From: Demequina lutea
Lineage (GTDB): Bacteria; Actinomycetota; Actinomycetes; Actinomycetales; Demequinaceae
Direction of reading: 5' to 3'
NCBI RefSeq assembly: GCF_013409005.1
Contig: NZ_JACBZO010000002.1
Span: 1 to 64,000 of the forward strand
DNA: 64,000 nt
Part shown: positions 8,254 through 17,555 of the stretch, in pieces
Position numbering within the stretch: position 1 is the stretch's first letter
Layout: every line of letters begins with the position of its first letter
Translations under genes and position numbers: made by a program
The notes under the pieces: model-generated
What the model saw: only the letters and a program-made list of their open reading frames with translations
Database searches by the model: none
What the model was told of the DNA's origin: nothing

Positions 8254-8832
8254 ATGGCATTGATCGGTTACGCCCGTGTCTCGACCAGCGACCAAGAGCT
8301 ACAGCCGCAGCTTGACGCTCTCGCGGCCGCCGGCGTCGACCGCGTCTTCGCCGAGCACGTGTCGTCGACGTCCACGCATCGGCCTCAGTTGGCCGCGGCG
8401 CTGGACTACATGCAGAACCGTGTTGGTGACGTCTTGGTGGTCGTGGCCATTGATCGGCTCTCGCGATCGCTGATCGAGTTCGCGACCCTGATGGAGCGCT
8501 TCGACAAGGAGGGCCTTGCGTTCCGCTCTCTCACGCAGCCGTTCGACACGTCGACGCCTGAGGGTCGCATGGTGACTCACCTCTTCGCGATGTTCGCCCA
8601 GATGGAGCGCGAAACCATCTCACGACGCACGCGTGCCGGCCTCGAGTCCGCTCGAGCACAGGGCCGCGTGGGCGGCCGCCCGTTCGTCGTCACACCCGAT
8701 CTCCTCGAGTCCGTACTTCACCTCAAGACCCTCAAGAAGACTCACGCCGAGATCGCCAAGGCCCTACGCATTTCCGAGCGTTCCGTTTCTCGTGCTGTTG
8801 CAGAACTTCGTCGTGCAGGCTCACTCTCGTAG
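8254..8832 (+). CDS. serine resolvase/invertase, 192 aa
   Basis: A small serine recombinase of the gamma-delta/Tn3 type. The catalytic serine is Ser10 in IGYARVSTSDQ. The conserved helix RLSRSLIEFATLMERF, the AQMERETISRRTRAGLESA segment (E helix and hinge) and a C-terminal helix-turn-helix (KKTHAEIAKALRISERSVSR) are all present at normal length. The start at 8254 follows AAGGAAGG. It probably resolves plasmid multimers or cointegrates at the repeats upstream. Intact and likely active. Confidence 0.9.
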   Translation: MALIGYARVSTSDQELQPQLDALAAAGVDRVFAEHVSSTSTHRPQLAAALDYMQNRVGDVLVVVAIDRLSRSLIEFATLMERFDKEGLAFRSLTQPFDTSTPEGRMVTHLFAMFAQMERETISRRTRAGLESARAQGRVGGRPFVVTPDLLESVLHLKTLKKTHAEIAKALRISERSVSRAVAELRRAGSLS

Positions 8833-8846
8833 CGTCCTGGACAACG

Positions 8847-8880
8847 AAGGGCCGATCTCCCGAGGGAGACCGGCCCTTTG
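8847..8880. terminator. terminator between convergent genes
   Basis: AAGGGCCG...CGGCCCTTT with an inner CTCC/GGAG stem; serves the resolvase and, on the other strand, the relaxosome accessory gene. Confidence 0.75.
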
Positions 8881-8898
8881 CGTTGTGTGGGAGCGATC

Positions 8899-9300
8899 CT
8901 AAGCGTCGCCGTGGCCGTTTTGCTCTTCTGTGGGCGGCGGTTTGGGAGCGGCTGCGTCGTCTGGGTGGTGCGTTGGTTTGTCAGCCAACTTCCCCAGTCG
9001 ACGCACCTCTCTGGGGGTCAGTTCGAGTAGTTCCGCGATGGAGTTGGCGTCGAGCTTCTCGCCCTTGAATGCGGCGACAATCCGGCCTAGGCGTTGCTCA
9101 TGTTCCGCGATCGCGGCCGCGAACACGGTCTCGGCCTGACTCAGTTCGATCTTGGCTCGCTCGACCTCTTTGGCGCTGAGGACGGCCTTGGCCACGCCGT
9201 CATCGATCCGTTCGTCCCGCTGCACCCTCGCGGCTTGCATCTTCGCTCGCCTTGCGCGCGCGATGCGCCTCGCTTCGGTCTCATCGTTCGTTCTAGCCAT
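8899..9300 (-). CDS. small coiled-coil/HTH protein divergent from the relaxase, 133 aa
   Basis: The N-terminal two thirds is charged and helical (RIARARRAKMQAARVQRDER, EVERAKIELSQAETVFAAAI), likely a coiled coil. It is followed by a short helix-turn-helix-like segment (DANSIAELLELTPREVRRLG) and a Pro-rich tail. Its place, divergent from a MobF relaxase across the probable oriT, suggests a relaxosome accessory or regulator (inference by position). The start is the ATG at 9300. Confidence 0.65.
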   Translation of the reverse strand: MARTNDETEARRIARARRAKMQAARVQRDERIDDGVAKAVLSAKEVERAKIELSQAETVFAAAIAEHEQRLGRIVAAFKGEKLDANSIAELLELTPREVRRLGKLADKPTHHPDDAAAPKPPPTEEQNGHGDA

Positions 9301-9424
9301 CGCCTTCCCCTCTCTTCTTCCCCACACTCTATCCCTCTCACCTTTCGTTTTCGTCTCTCCCTTGCGCGTCTGTCATTCCGATTTGCTTCCCTCCTTGTCA
9401 CCCAGCCATGACACCTGACCTTCA

Positions 9425-9487
9425 CTACTGACCCCTATTTCGTACTACACACCTCTTGCTCAGTTTGAGCGGGTGTAGTGTTTGGGC
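9425..9487. other. candidate oriT / relaxase promoter region with inverted repeat
   Basis: Between the divergent accessory gene and the relaxase lies an inverted repeat at 9444-9479. The outer arms ACTACAC and GTGTAGT enclose an inner GCTC-AGTTT-GAGC hairpin. MobF relaxases recognise such hairpins next to their nick site, and oriT commonly sits beside the relaxase gene. The repeat ends 8 bp before the relaxase ATG, so it could instead be an operator. Confidence 0.5.
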
Positions 9488-12400
9488 ATGACGGCCTCTG
9501 TGAACGTGCTGCATGCGGGGGATGGGTATAGGTACCTGACTCAGCAAACGGCGTCTGCTGATGTGGTGCGTGAGAAGGGTCAGGGGCTCGTCAACTACTA
9601 TGCGGAGTCGGGTAACCCTCCTGGGCGTTGGCTTGGTTCGGGGGCGGCCGAGTTGGGCCTTGAGGGTGTTGTGGAAGAGTCCGCAATGGCCGCTTTGTAC
9701 GGTGAGTGTCGCCACCCCGATGCGGATCGGATTGAGGCTGAGCTGATTGCTGGTGGTGCGTCGCCTGAGGAGGCGATGAGGGCGACCCAACTGGGTCGGG
9801 CGGTCCAGGTGTTTAAGAATGAGCCGGATGATTACGACCGATTCATTGACCGCGCTTTTGGCGCCTTTGAGGCTACGAATCGGCGTGTGCCGCGCCGTGG
9901 TGAAGAGCAGTTTGAGGTGAAGTTTGAGGCCACACGTCAGTACATGGTGATGCGCGATGGCGAGCCCGAAGTGTCCGATTCGGCGGTGAGGTTGTTCCTT
10001 GCTGAGAGGGGATCTAAGAACCGGCAGCCGGTGTCTGGGTATGACGTGACGTTCACGCCGGCGAAGTCGGTGAGTGTGGTGTGGGCGCTCGGGGATGAGC
10101 ACACGCAGGCGAGCGTGGAGCGGGTTCACCAGGAGGCCGTCAATGAGGCGATCGGGTTTCTTGAGAAGCATGTTGCGGTCGGCCGGCAAGGCGCGCACTC
10201 AGTGGCGCAGGTCGACCTCAAGGGTTTGACGGTCGCGGCGTTTGACCATGCGACGTCGCGTACTGGGGATCCGAACTTGCACACTCACGCGGTGATCGCC
10301 AACCGTGGAGTGACCCATGACGGTAAGTGGTTGGCGTTGGACGGGCGGGTGTTGTACCAGTACATCGTGGCCGCATCTGAGACGTACAACAACTCGGTCA
10401 TGGCTGGCCTGAATCGGGAACTTGGGCTTGCCACGTATGCGCGCTACACGCGCCGTAACGCCCAGCCGGTGTGGGAGGTTCAGGGCATTGACCAGGGTCT
10501 GGCAGAAGAGTTCTCGTCACGGCGCGAAGCGATCGACCGGGAGTTGGGCAGCCTGGTCGAGGAGTACAAACGCAAGCATGGCCACGCGCCCACGGCCGCA
10601 ACACAGCGTCGTTTGGCGCAGGAGGCGACGCTGATTACCCGTCCTGAGAAGGATGGTTCGAAGACGCTCACGCAGGAGCGCACCCAGTGGCGTCGACGTG
10701 CGGCCGCGTACTTCGGTGGCGAGGGTGAGATGCAGTTGGACGTGAGCCTGCTGCCACGTGTGGGACGCCCTGACGTGGTGTTGAGCGATGAGGTTCGTAG
10801 CCACCTCGCGAGGGTCACGGTGGCCCGCCTCGAGGACAAGCGCACCAGGTGGACGTACGCCCACGTGCACGGCGAATCGTTGCGCCAGGTGCAACAGTTC
10901 TTCGCACCAACAGAGGTGGCGGCGAAGGCGCGGCGTGAACTGTTCAAGGATCTCGAGCATGTGACGATCGATAGGCTGCGTGATCGTGCAGGCGAGGCAG
11001 GCTTGGTCGCCGCGACTGCGTACGGCCACGACTGCGTTCACCTCAATGCACCGGAACTCATCGAACGGCCCGCCGCGCTACGGCGTCAAAACGGCGAAGT
11101 CGTGATGCGGTCGCACCACGAGGAATGGGTCACGTCACAAAGCCTGTACTCGAAGGAGCAGGGTTTGTTGGCCGCCGGCACTCGCTACAGTGGGCCGGTC
11201 ATTGACCCCGAAAACGCGTCGCTCGTGGGCAACCTCAGTAAGCATCCTTTGATGCCATCCCAGGAAGCGGCTGCGCGGCGCTTTTTGGGCTCGGGTCTCA
11301 CGTTCGACGCCGCGGTGGGCCCTGCCGGTACGGGCAAGACCACGACGATGAAAGCGTTCGTCGAAGGCGCGAAGATGGGCGGCGCCCGGGTCGTGGCACT
11401 GTCGCCCACTTTGGCGGCCGCCAGCGTGCTTGGCGACGAGATTGACGCCAAGGCCGAGTCGATCCAAATGTTTATCGCGCATCACCAACACAAGGGCAAT
11501 GTGGGTGACCTGGCGATCGGACCCGACACCTTCATCCTCATCGATGAGGTCGGTATGGCGTCGACGCCTCACTTGGCTGAGGTGTTGGCGATCGCGGACC
11601 GCCACGGTGCGAGCGTGCGCGGCATTGGGGATCCCGAGCAGCTTGGTTCGCCGGGTGCCGGTGGGTTCCTTCGCTACTTCCACGAGAAGTTGGGTGCCGC
11701 GCAGTTGCACGAGGTGATGCGTTTCGAGAGTTCTCTCGAGCGGGATGCGACCCTTGCGATCCGTGCGGGCAACCCCGACGCTGCACTGCACTACATCGAG
11801 CACAACCGCCTCCACGCTGGCACTCACCCCGAGATGTTGGACGAGTTGTATCAGGACTGGCGTAAGGACAATGCGGCAGGATTGAACTCGGTGATGATCG
11901 CCCGGTCCAACGACGACGTGCGCATGTTGGCCGGCCGGGCACAAGCGGACCTGGTCGACCAGGGTCGCGTCGTCATGACGGGGATCCGCCTGGATGCCAG
12001 TGGCGACGGCGAGACCGTCAACTATGTGGGCATCGGTGACGACATTGTGACCCGCGAAGTCAACCGCAAGCTCGTCGACTCTGAGGGTCACGTCGTGACC
12101 AACGGCGCCACCTGGCGTGTGACAGGCGCCCGCCAGGACGGCTCTCTTGACGTGATCCGGGACAGTTCGGGGGCGAACATCACCCTGCCAGCGGAGTACG
12201 TGTCGCGACACGTTGACCTGGCGTACTCGTCAACGATCATGCGGGTGCAAGGCCGCACCGTCGACGTCTCCCGCTCCCTCTGGGACGACTCCCTAGCGCG
12301 ACAAGACGCCTACGTCGCCGCCTCCCGTGGTCGCCACGAAAACCACATCTACGCGGTCACGGAGCGAACGGTCGATATCGACCCGGAGCACCCCGCGGGC

Positions 12401-13201
12401 ACACCGGTGTCCGCCCGTGAAGTCATGGCCACCGTCATCGGCCGCGACGGTGCGGAAATCACCGCATCGGCCACGCTCGAGGAGGCGTACAAGCGCGCCG
12501 ACTCGCTACGCGAATGGCTCGTCGAGTACGAGTACGCGCAGAAGGAGTTCGCGCCGCCGGTCGACCATCAGCGGGTCCGTAATGTTCTGCAGGATGCTTT
12601 TGGTGAACACTCCATTTACGTCAAGGACGACACCGAAATGTGGTCGCGTGTGGCACGCCACGTGGACGCCCACCAGCGCGCCTCTGGTGACGTCGCCGCG
12701 ACCTTGCGCCGGCGTGTGCCATTGCATGAACTGGCCGCCGATCCCTCGCCTGGGCGCCTCGTGCTCGAGCGTCTTGGTGAGGTAGGCCCCGGACGGCGCA
12801 CAGCGGATCCTGAGCTGAACACGTATCTCGCGGCCGTGGAAGAGCGCATCAAGACCAAACTCGCCGGCCCTGTCGATGACCTTGACGTGCCCCGTGGGCG
12901 TGATGTCGACGCCATCAGGAAGGCGTGGAGCGCCCCCTTGGCCGCCGAGCCCGCCCGGGCGCCATCCAGCGAGTCTCAGGCCGCCGCACAACGCACCCGT
13001 GAGCGCACGGAACGACTCAAGGCCATTAAGGTTCCCGACGGCGCGGCCGACCCGGTTACGCAGAAGGAACGCCAGCGACGTGTCGATCAACTCACAGGCC
13101 CCAAAGCCCCAATCTCCGGCGTGATCGACCCGCTACGTGCAATCAAGACCGCCGCAGATCTCGCCGAGGAAGAGAAACGGCGCGGAGGCCGCTCACTGTA
13201 A
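9488..13201 (+). CDS. MobF conjugative relaxase-helicase (TrwC/TraA type), 1237 aa
   Basis: It nicks one strand at oriT, stays covalently bound and unwinds the plasmid for transfer. The N-terminus offers tyrosines at 14 and 16 (GDGYRYL) for nicking. The three-histidine metal motif is clear in DHATSRTGDPNLHTHAV. The RecD/TraI-like helicase half has Walker A GPAGTGKTTT, Walker B LIDEVGMAS and the late motif YSSTIMRVQGRTVD, followed by a charged C-terminal tail. The start at 9488 is the first ATG after the inverted repeat. The last 24 codons lie in a duplicated segment that recurs at 28.7 kb. Confidence 0.92.
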   Translation: MTASVNVLHAGDGYRYLTQQTASADVVREKGQGLVNYYAESGNPPGRWLGSGAAELGLEGVVEESAMAALYGECRHPDADRIEAELIAGGASPEEAMRATQLGRAVQVFKNEPDDYDRFIDRAFGAFEATNRRVPRRGEEQFEVKFEATRQYMVMRDGEPEVSDSAVRLFLAERGSKNRQPVSGYDVTFTPAKSVSVVWALGDEHTQASVERVHQEAVNEAIGFLEKHVAVGRQGAHSVAQVDLKGLTVAAFDHATSRTGDPNLHTHAVIANRGVTHDGKWLALDGRVLYQYIVAASETYNNSVMAGLNRELGLATYARYTRRNAQPVWEVQGIDQGLAEEFSSRREAIDRELGSLVEEYKRKHGHAPTAATQRRLAQEATLITRPEKDGSKTLTQERTQWRRRAAAYFGGEGEMQLDVSLLPRVGRPDVVLSDEVRSHLARVTVARLEDKRTRWTYAHVHGESLRQVQQFFAPTEVAAKARRELFKDLEHVTIDRLRDRAGEAGLVAATAYGHDCVHLNAPELIERPAALRRQNGEVVMRSHHEEWVTSQSLYSKEQGLLAAGTRYSGPVIDPENASLVGNLSKHPLMPSQEAAARRFLGSGLTFDAAVGPAGTGKTTTMKAFVEGAKMGGARVVALSPTLAAASVLGDEIDAKAESIQMFIAHHQHKGNVGDLAIGPDTFILIDEVGMASTPHLAEVLAIADRHGASVRGIGDPEQLGSPGAGGFLRYFHEKLGAAQLHEVMRFESSLERDATLAIRAGNPDAALHYIEHNRLHAGTHPEMLDELYQDWRKDNAAGLNSVMIARSNDDVRMLAGRAQADLVDQGRVVMTGIRLDASGDGETVNYVGIGDDIVTREVNRKLVDSEGHVVTNGATWRVTGARQDGSLDVIRDSSGANITLPAEYVSRHVDLAYSSTIMRVQGRTVDVSRSLWDDSLARQDAYVAASRGRHENHIYAVTERTVDIDPEHPAGTPVSAREVMATVIGRDGAEITASATLEEAYKRADSLREWLVEYEYAQKEFAPPVDHQRVRNVLQDAFGEHSIYVKDDTEMWSRVARHVDAHQRASGDVAATLRRRVPLHELAADPSPGRLVLERLGEVGPGRRTADPELNTYLAAVEERIKTKLAGPVDDLDVPRGRDVDAIRKAWSAPLAAEPARAPSSESQAAAQRTRERTERLKAIKVPDGAADPVTQKERQRRVDQLTGPKAPISGVIDPLRAIKTAADLAEEEKRRGGRSL

Positions 13202-13280
13202 CGCTCGTACGCCGCACGCGAGCCGCTTTCTTGCTGGCCGCGCAAGGCAACCTCGCGAGGGATCCGCGCCCTCCGGGGTG
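13131..13280. repeat. duplicated relaxase 3' end, copy A
   Basis: This ~150-bp block covers the last codons, the stop and a hairpin after it (GCTCG...CGAGC with CTTTCTT). It recurs in direct orientation at 28719-28868 with seven differences seen by eye. Together the copies bracket the 15.4-kb cargo. Confidence 0.85.
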
Positions 13281-13537
13281 CGATCGGGTTAAGCGGCCCA
13301 GCACACCCTTAAATGTGAAGAGCCGGTATAGGGCCCGACTCTGAATATCGCGAACCGTGGGCGGCTTCGGTAGTACAGCCAGTTCAGTTTGCCGTGCCGA
13401 GCAGGCTCCTGGCCCTCAAGATGCGGGTGTTCTTCGGTGGCTTGCGGAAGAAACCGTTGGGTCCGTCACCGGCCCCACACCGTGATCGGCAAGGCGACAA
13501 CAATCAGCCGTTACACCAACCTAGCCGGTTGATATCA
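13281..13537. other. non-coding stretch between relaxase and cargo
   Basis: No gene is convincing here. The stretch carries the left junction of the cargo. Short palindromic sequence (AACCTAGCCGGTT) lies near 13520, close to the end of the permease gene. Confidence 0.4.
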
Positions 13538-14797
13538 CTAGGCCCGCCCGCTTGCGTTCCTGTTGCGGCGCGACAGCGAATCGATGACGACGGCGGCCAG
13601 CAGCACGGCGCCGGTAATCATGAACTTGACCGATGATACCTGGTTGAGCAAGTCCATACCGTTGGACACCGCGCCAATGACGAGCATGCCTAGCAAGGCC
13701 GAGTACGTGCTCCCGCGGCCGCCGAAGAGGCTCGTGCCGCCGATGACGGCTGCGGCGATCGCGTTTAGCAGCACGTCTCCGCTACCCGATTGTTGGTTGA
13801 CAGCAAATAGCCGTGACGCAGCCAGGAGACCGCCTACCGCAGCGAACGCCGAGCACAAGACAAACACGCTAATACGGACTCGGGCCACGTTGATGCCCGC
13901 ACGTCGGGCAGCTTCGATGTTGCCGCCGACGGCAAAGATTCGTCGGCCAAAGCGCGTGCGTCGCAGCACGAGATCCGTGATGACAACGAGCCCCCCGAAG
14001 ATCAGCAAGGATAGCGGAACGCCTCTCCATTTCCCCAATACCGCGGTGACGCCTACCAGCAGCACTAACAAAAGTGCGGCTCGCACGAGTAGCTGAAGCA
14101 ACGGTTGCGTCCGCAAGCCTGCTTCGCGTCGTCGTTGGCGCTGCTTGATCGTGCTCAGGAGGTGGGTCGCGACAACGACTGCGCCAAGTGCGTAACCCAC
14201 CGCCGGCGGATAAAACGTGTTGGCAAGACTGGCGATTCCACCCTGATAGGGAATGTTGATCGTGCCGTGGTTGCCTAAAATAAACAACTGCAAGCCTTGC
14301 CAACCGATTAGCCCTGCAAGAGTAAGTATAAAAGCCGGTACGCCAGCCTTGGCGAAGATGAGGCCGTGCACCAGGCCGATGACCGCGCCGAATGCGACTG
14401 CAGCGGCAATAGCAATGGCTGCCGGCCAACCAAGCTGCACGTTCAAGATGACCATTGCCGCTGCGGTTAGTCCGCTAACCGAACCGACGGATAAGTCGAT
14501 CTCGCCGAGCAACAAGACCAACACGACGCCGATTGCCATGACGCCTGTGGAGGCGATCTGCACCGCAAGGTTGGACAGGTTTTGAGCCGATAGGAACTGC
14601 CCGTTCGCGCTCTGAAAGACGGCGGCGATAATGATCAGCCCCACGACGACAGGTATCGGACCAAGTTCACCACCTTTGATTTTGCGTCGCAGGTCACCGA
14701 ACGGACGTTGTAGCCCGATTGAGGACACGGCGATTCTGGGCTCCGCTGATGGTTGCGCGGACTCTGGATCTGCGGCGGTTGGCATGTTCGAACTCAC
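13538..14797 (-). CDS. sugar ABC transporter permease (XylH/RbsC type), 419 aa
   Basis: An integral membrane subunit of a ribose/xylose-type (CUT2) importer. About 10-11 hydrophobic helices include the family signatures GEIDLSVGSVSGL and FAVGGNIEAARRAGI, with the ending MGMLVIGAVSNGMDLL-like. The length fits the XylH branch, which is longer than RbsC. The start codon overlaps the stop of the ATPase gene (14794-14797), so both are one operon running leftward from the promoter at 18.75 kb. Confidence 0.88.
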   Translation of the reverse strand: MSSNMPTAADPESAQPSAEPRIAVSSIGLQRPFGDLRRKIKGGELGPIPVVVGLIIIAAVFQSANGQFLSAQNLSNLAVQIASTGVMAIGVVLVLLLGEIDLSVGSVSGLTAAAMVILNVQLGWPAAIAIAAAVAFGAVIGLVHGLIFAKAGVPAFILTLAGLIGWQGLQLFILGNHGTINIPYQGGIASLANTFYPPAVGYALGAVVVATHLLSTIKQRQRRREAGLRTQPLLQLLVRAALLLVLLVGVTAVLGKWRGVPLSLLIFGGLVVITDLVLRRTRFGRRIFAVGGNIEAARRAGINVARVRISVFVLCSAFAAVGGLLAASRLFAVNQQSGSGDVLLNAIAAAVIGGTSLFGGRGSTYSALLGMLVIGAVSNGMDLLNQVSSVKFMITGAVLLAAVVIDSLSRRNRNASGRA

Positions 14798-15612
14798 TGG
14801 ATTGACTCCCCGATCGAGGTTTCCCGCTGGCTGCCGTTCCGTGCTGCTCGGCGGGCGACGACGTTATCCGAGGCCCCGGTTATCGCCGCAACAACTTCCT
14901 CTTGTGTCACTTTGTCAACTTCAAAGTCGCCGGCGTTGCGCCCGAGCCGCAACACCACCACTCGATCGGCGACTGCAAAGACGTCAGCGAGATTGTGGCT
15001 GATTAATAAGACGGCATGACCGCGGCTTCGGACGCGTTCGATTAAGTCAAGCACCTGGGCGGTCTGCGCCACGCCCAAGGCCGCGGTCGGTTCATCGAGA
15101 ATGATCAGACTTGGTTCGCCGAGTAGAGCGCGCGCAATGGCAACCGATTGCCGCTGGCCCCCGGAGAGCGAAGCGACTGCGGTGCGCGGCTCCGGTATTT
15201 GCACAGACATTTGGGCAAGCAGTTCGTGTGTGCGACGCTCCATCTCGACTTCATCGAGCGCTATGTAGCCCGTTGCCTCTTGCCCGAGGAACAGGTTCGC
15301 GACAACATCGAGGTTGTCGCATAGCGCCAAGTCTTGATACACGGTCGCGATACCGAGTTTGGCGGCGTCCCCTGGCCCTCTTAACTGCACCAAGTTCCCC
15401 TTGAACTCGATCACACCCGAGTCGGCGGTTCCGGCACCTGAAATAATCTTGACGAGCGTCGATTTACCTGCGCCGTTGTCACCTACCAGTGCTACAACGT
15501 CGGATGCGTTAATGGCAAGCCCGACATCTGCCAGCGCCTGCACGGCACCGTAGCGCTTAGTGACACCCCGCAACTCCAATACAGGAATTCGGTGCTGAGT
15601 TCCCGGCATCAT
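14794..15612 (-). CDS. sugar ABC transporter ATPase, single NBD, 272 aa
   Basis: One nucleotide-binding domain with Walker A GDNGAGKST, Q-loop TVYQDLALCDN, signature SLSGGQRQSVAIARAL, Walker B LIILDEPTAALG and switch His LLISHN. Unlike RbsA/XylG it has only one NBD (272 instead of ~500 residues) and would work as a homodimer, as in FrcA-type importers. It pairs with the downstream permease. Confidence 0.88.
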   Translation of the reverse strand: MMPGTQHRIPVLELRGVTKRYGAVQALADVGLAINASDVVALVGDNGAGKSTLVKIISGAGTADSGVIEFKGNLVQLRGPGDAAKLGIATVYQDLALCDNLDVVANLFLGQEATGYIALDEVEMERRTHELLAQMSVQIPEPRTAVASLSGGQRQSVAIARALLGEPSLIILDEPTAALGVAQTAQVLDLIERVRSRGHAVLLISHNLADVFAVADRVVVLRLGRNAGDFEVDKVTQEEVVAAITGASDNVVARRAARNGSQRETSIGESIQ

Positions 15613-15625
15613 CTATTTCACCTCC

Positions 15626-16666
15626 TTACTGCTCGCCCTTGAGCCATATGTCGCCAACGTGCTCGCGAATGTTGGCCGGTCGGTCGGCATCAAACCCTCG
15701 GCGCCTCGAGAGCAACAGCGAGTAAGCGTGGGCGGCATAGAGCTGAGCGAGCATGCCCACGGGCCCGGCTTGTTGCGGGATGACCACTTGTATATCGAAG
15801 TGGCGGTTCGTCGCCCTCGCAGCCTCCGCGACGGCCGTGAGTTCGGCTTCTGTGAGATCGTCACCGAACGCACCGACGAGGGTGGTACCTGGTGCCAATG
15901 CCTCGAGCGGGCCGTGCCGATACTCCAGCGTGCGGTACGCCCAGGCGGGAACCCGACCCATTTCGACCATCTTTAGGGCCGCCTCACGCGCAAGCACGTA
16001 ACCCAGTCCGCTGCCAAGCAGCACCTGCCCGTCACCGTCAGCAGCTAGATCGCTCAACGTGGACCACAGATGATCAGCCGCTGCATCTGTTGCTTGCGCG
16101 ACATCCATAATCTGTGTTCGTAAGTCTTGGCCATCGCAAGCACCGGCGAGTAGGAGCAAACTCAACCACAGGGCTGAAACAGATCTGGTCTGTGGAACCG
16201 CCAACTCATCGGCCTCCCCCAAGTCGATGACGATGTCAGCTTCGCGGGCCAACGTTGACTCTGGTCGGCAGGTCAACGCGATGATTGTGCGACCACCACG
16301 GCGTCGGAACATCCGACCCGCGGAAAGCGTCTCGCTGGTTTCGCCCGATCGGGACAGCGCGATCGCGACGGATCGCTGATTCCTTTGCAAGAGTTCCAGG
16401 CTATTCGCGGTCGGCCGCTGCACAAAGTCGCTCGCTGTGTAGGCACTTGCGCGCACGCCAGCACGCTCGAGTAGCATCTGCCCGAATGTGGCTGCGAAAT
16501 ATCCCGATCCAGCTCCAAGAAGGACCACCGGTCCTCGTGTGACTGTCTCGGTGAGCCCATTGACAGCGGCGTGCACGGACGGTGTTAGCATTCGCCAGAT
16601 TCGCGGCATACTTCGGATCTCGCCCTCGGCCTGAATACCTAGGCCACGATTCTCAACGTTCATCAT
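15626..16666 (-). CDS. SIS-domain aminosugar isomerase/deaminase-like protein, 346 aa
   Basis: Two SIS domains like the isomerase half of GlmS and AgaS/NagB-II-type enzymes. Present are EGEIRSMPRIW at the start, the sugar-phosphate loop ALSRSGETSET at ~100-110 and YRHGPLEALAP, the counterpart of the ELKHGP motif. There is no N-terminal glutaminase domain, so a deaminase or ketose/aldose isomerase acting on glucosamine-6-phosphate is more likely than synthesis. The start at 16666 follows GAAGGAAC; a second ATG lies 3 bp on. It overlaps the ROK kinase by 14 bp. With NagA and NanE nearby, it could supply the missing NagB step (inference). Confidence 0.8.
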   Translation of the reverse strand: MMNVENRGLGIQAEGEIRSMPRIWRMLTPSVHAAVNGLTETVTRGPVVLLGAGSGYFAATFGQMLLERAGVRASAYTASDFVQRPTANSLELLQRNQRSVAIALSRSGETSETLSAGRMFRRRGGRTIIALTCRPESTLAREADIVIDLGEADELAVPQTRSVSALWLSLLLLAGACDGQDLRTQIMDVAQATDAAADHLWSTLSDLAADGDGQVLLGSGLGYVLAREAALKMVEMGRVPAWAYRTLEYRHGPLEALAPGTTLVGAFGDDLTEAELTAVAEAARATNRHFDIQVVIPQQAGPVGMLAQLYAAHAYSLLLSRRRGFDADRPANIREHVGDIWLKGEQ

Positions 16667-17555
16667 TAAGTGTTCCTTCGGAAGCGGTTGTAGCCACATG
16701 CCAAGCTGCGGCACCGGCGAGAGCAGCATCGTCTCCGCGCGCGCATGTGGTGAGTCGAATGGGGTGCTCGAGTTCTTGGGGTCCGAAATGCCGAAGCGCG
16801 TCGTCCATGGGGCTCAGCAGCCGCCAGCCTGCGTTCGATAGACCGCCGCCAACGACAAGGACATCCGGACAGACGACATGACACATCAGCACTGCTACCC
16901 AACTAGCGTGTCGGACGATGCTCTCCCAGAGCTGGTCAGCTCCCACATCTCCTTGGTCTACTAGATGTAACAGCGCCTGCACGCTTGGGGCACCGTAACC
17001 ACCAGTGCGAAAGAACGCCTCGATCTGGCGCCCGGACACGAGGGTGTCAATGAGTTTGCCAGGCATAGGGATCTGTGGGATCAACCCAATCTGGAATCCG
17101 GTGCGATGGGTCGCGAGCAGGCGACCTCCGGAGAGCGCAGCAGCGCCCACGCCCGTCGAGAACGTCAGGTAAGCCGTGTCGCCTTCGGTAACTCCTGCGC
17201 CGAAATACGCTTCGCCGACAGCGGCCAGCTCGGCATCGCCACCGAGTGAAACGTCGAGCCCCGTCTCTGAACTGAGCCATTCCTCGTTGAGGTAGGCGAG
17301 CCACTCGATCGGCAGATTACGGGCAAAGCCCAGCCGCCTACGCGCACGGTCGATTCGTCCAGGCAAGCCGATGACCGCTCGAGTGATATTGTCTCCAGCC
17401 ACAACTTCGCGGATGAGCGAGGGTATTTGCTCAGGTGTGGCCAAGTCATGCGCCGTAAGTGCCTCTGCCCTGCGAAGGATATTTCCGTGCGAGTCGACCA
17501 CGGCGGCACGCAAACGCGTGCCGCCGAGGTCGACAGCTGCGACTGCAACTGTCAC
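16653..17555 (-). CDS. ROK-family sugar kinase, 300 aa
   Basis: An ASKHA fold with the phosphate loop VDLGGTRLRAAVVD, GLPGRID, the catalytic Asp in GGDAELAAVGEAYFG and the second ATP loop LTFSTGVGAAAL. It lacks an N-terminal helix-turn-helix, so it is a kinase rather than a repressor, probably for N-acetylmannosamine or N-acetylglucosamine given the NanE and NagA genes. The usual ROK zinc motif (CxCGxxGCxE) is absent, which is atypical. The GTG at 17555 overlaps the upstream stop (GTGA); the frame is open to 17576. Confidence 0.8.
   Translation of the reverse strand: MTVAVAAVDLGGTRLRAAVVDSHGNILRRAEALTAHDLATPEQIPSLIREVVAGDNITRAVIGLPGRIDRARRRLGFARNLPIEWLAYLNEEWLSSETGLDVSLGGDAELAAVGEAYFGAGVTEGDTAYLTFSTGVGAAALSGGRLLATHRTGFQIGLIPQIPMPGKLIDTLVSGRQIEAFFRTGGYGAPSVQALLHLVDQGDVGADQLWESIVRHASWVAVLMCHVVCPDVLVVGGGLSNAGWRLLSPMDDALRHFGPQELEHPIRLTTCARGDDAALAGAAAWHVATTASEGTLNDER

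Noticed and set aside
11135..12211. 358-codon leftward ORF inside the relaxase gene
   Set aside because: Fully antisense to the conserved helicase domain; composition (His, Arg, Val rich) is typical of a shadow frame.
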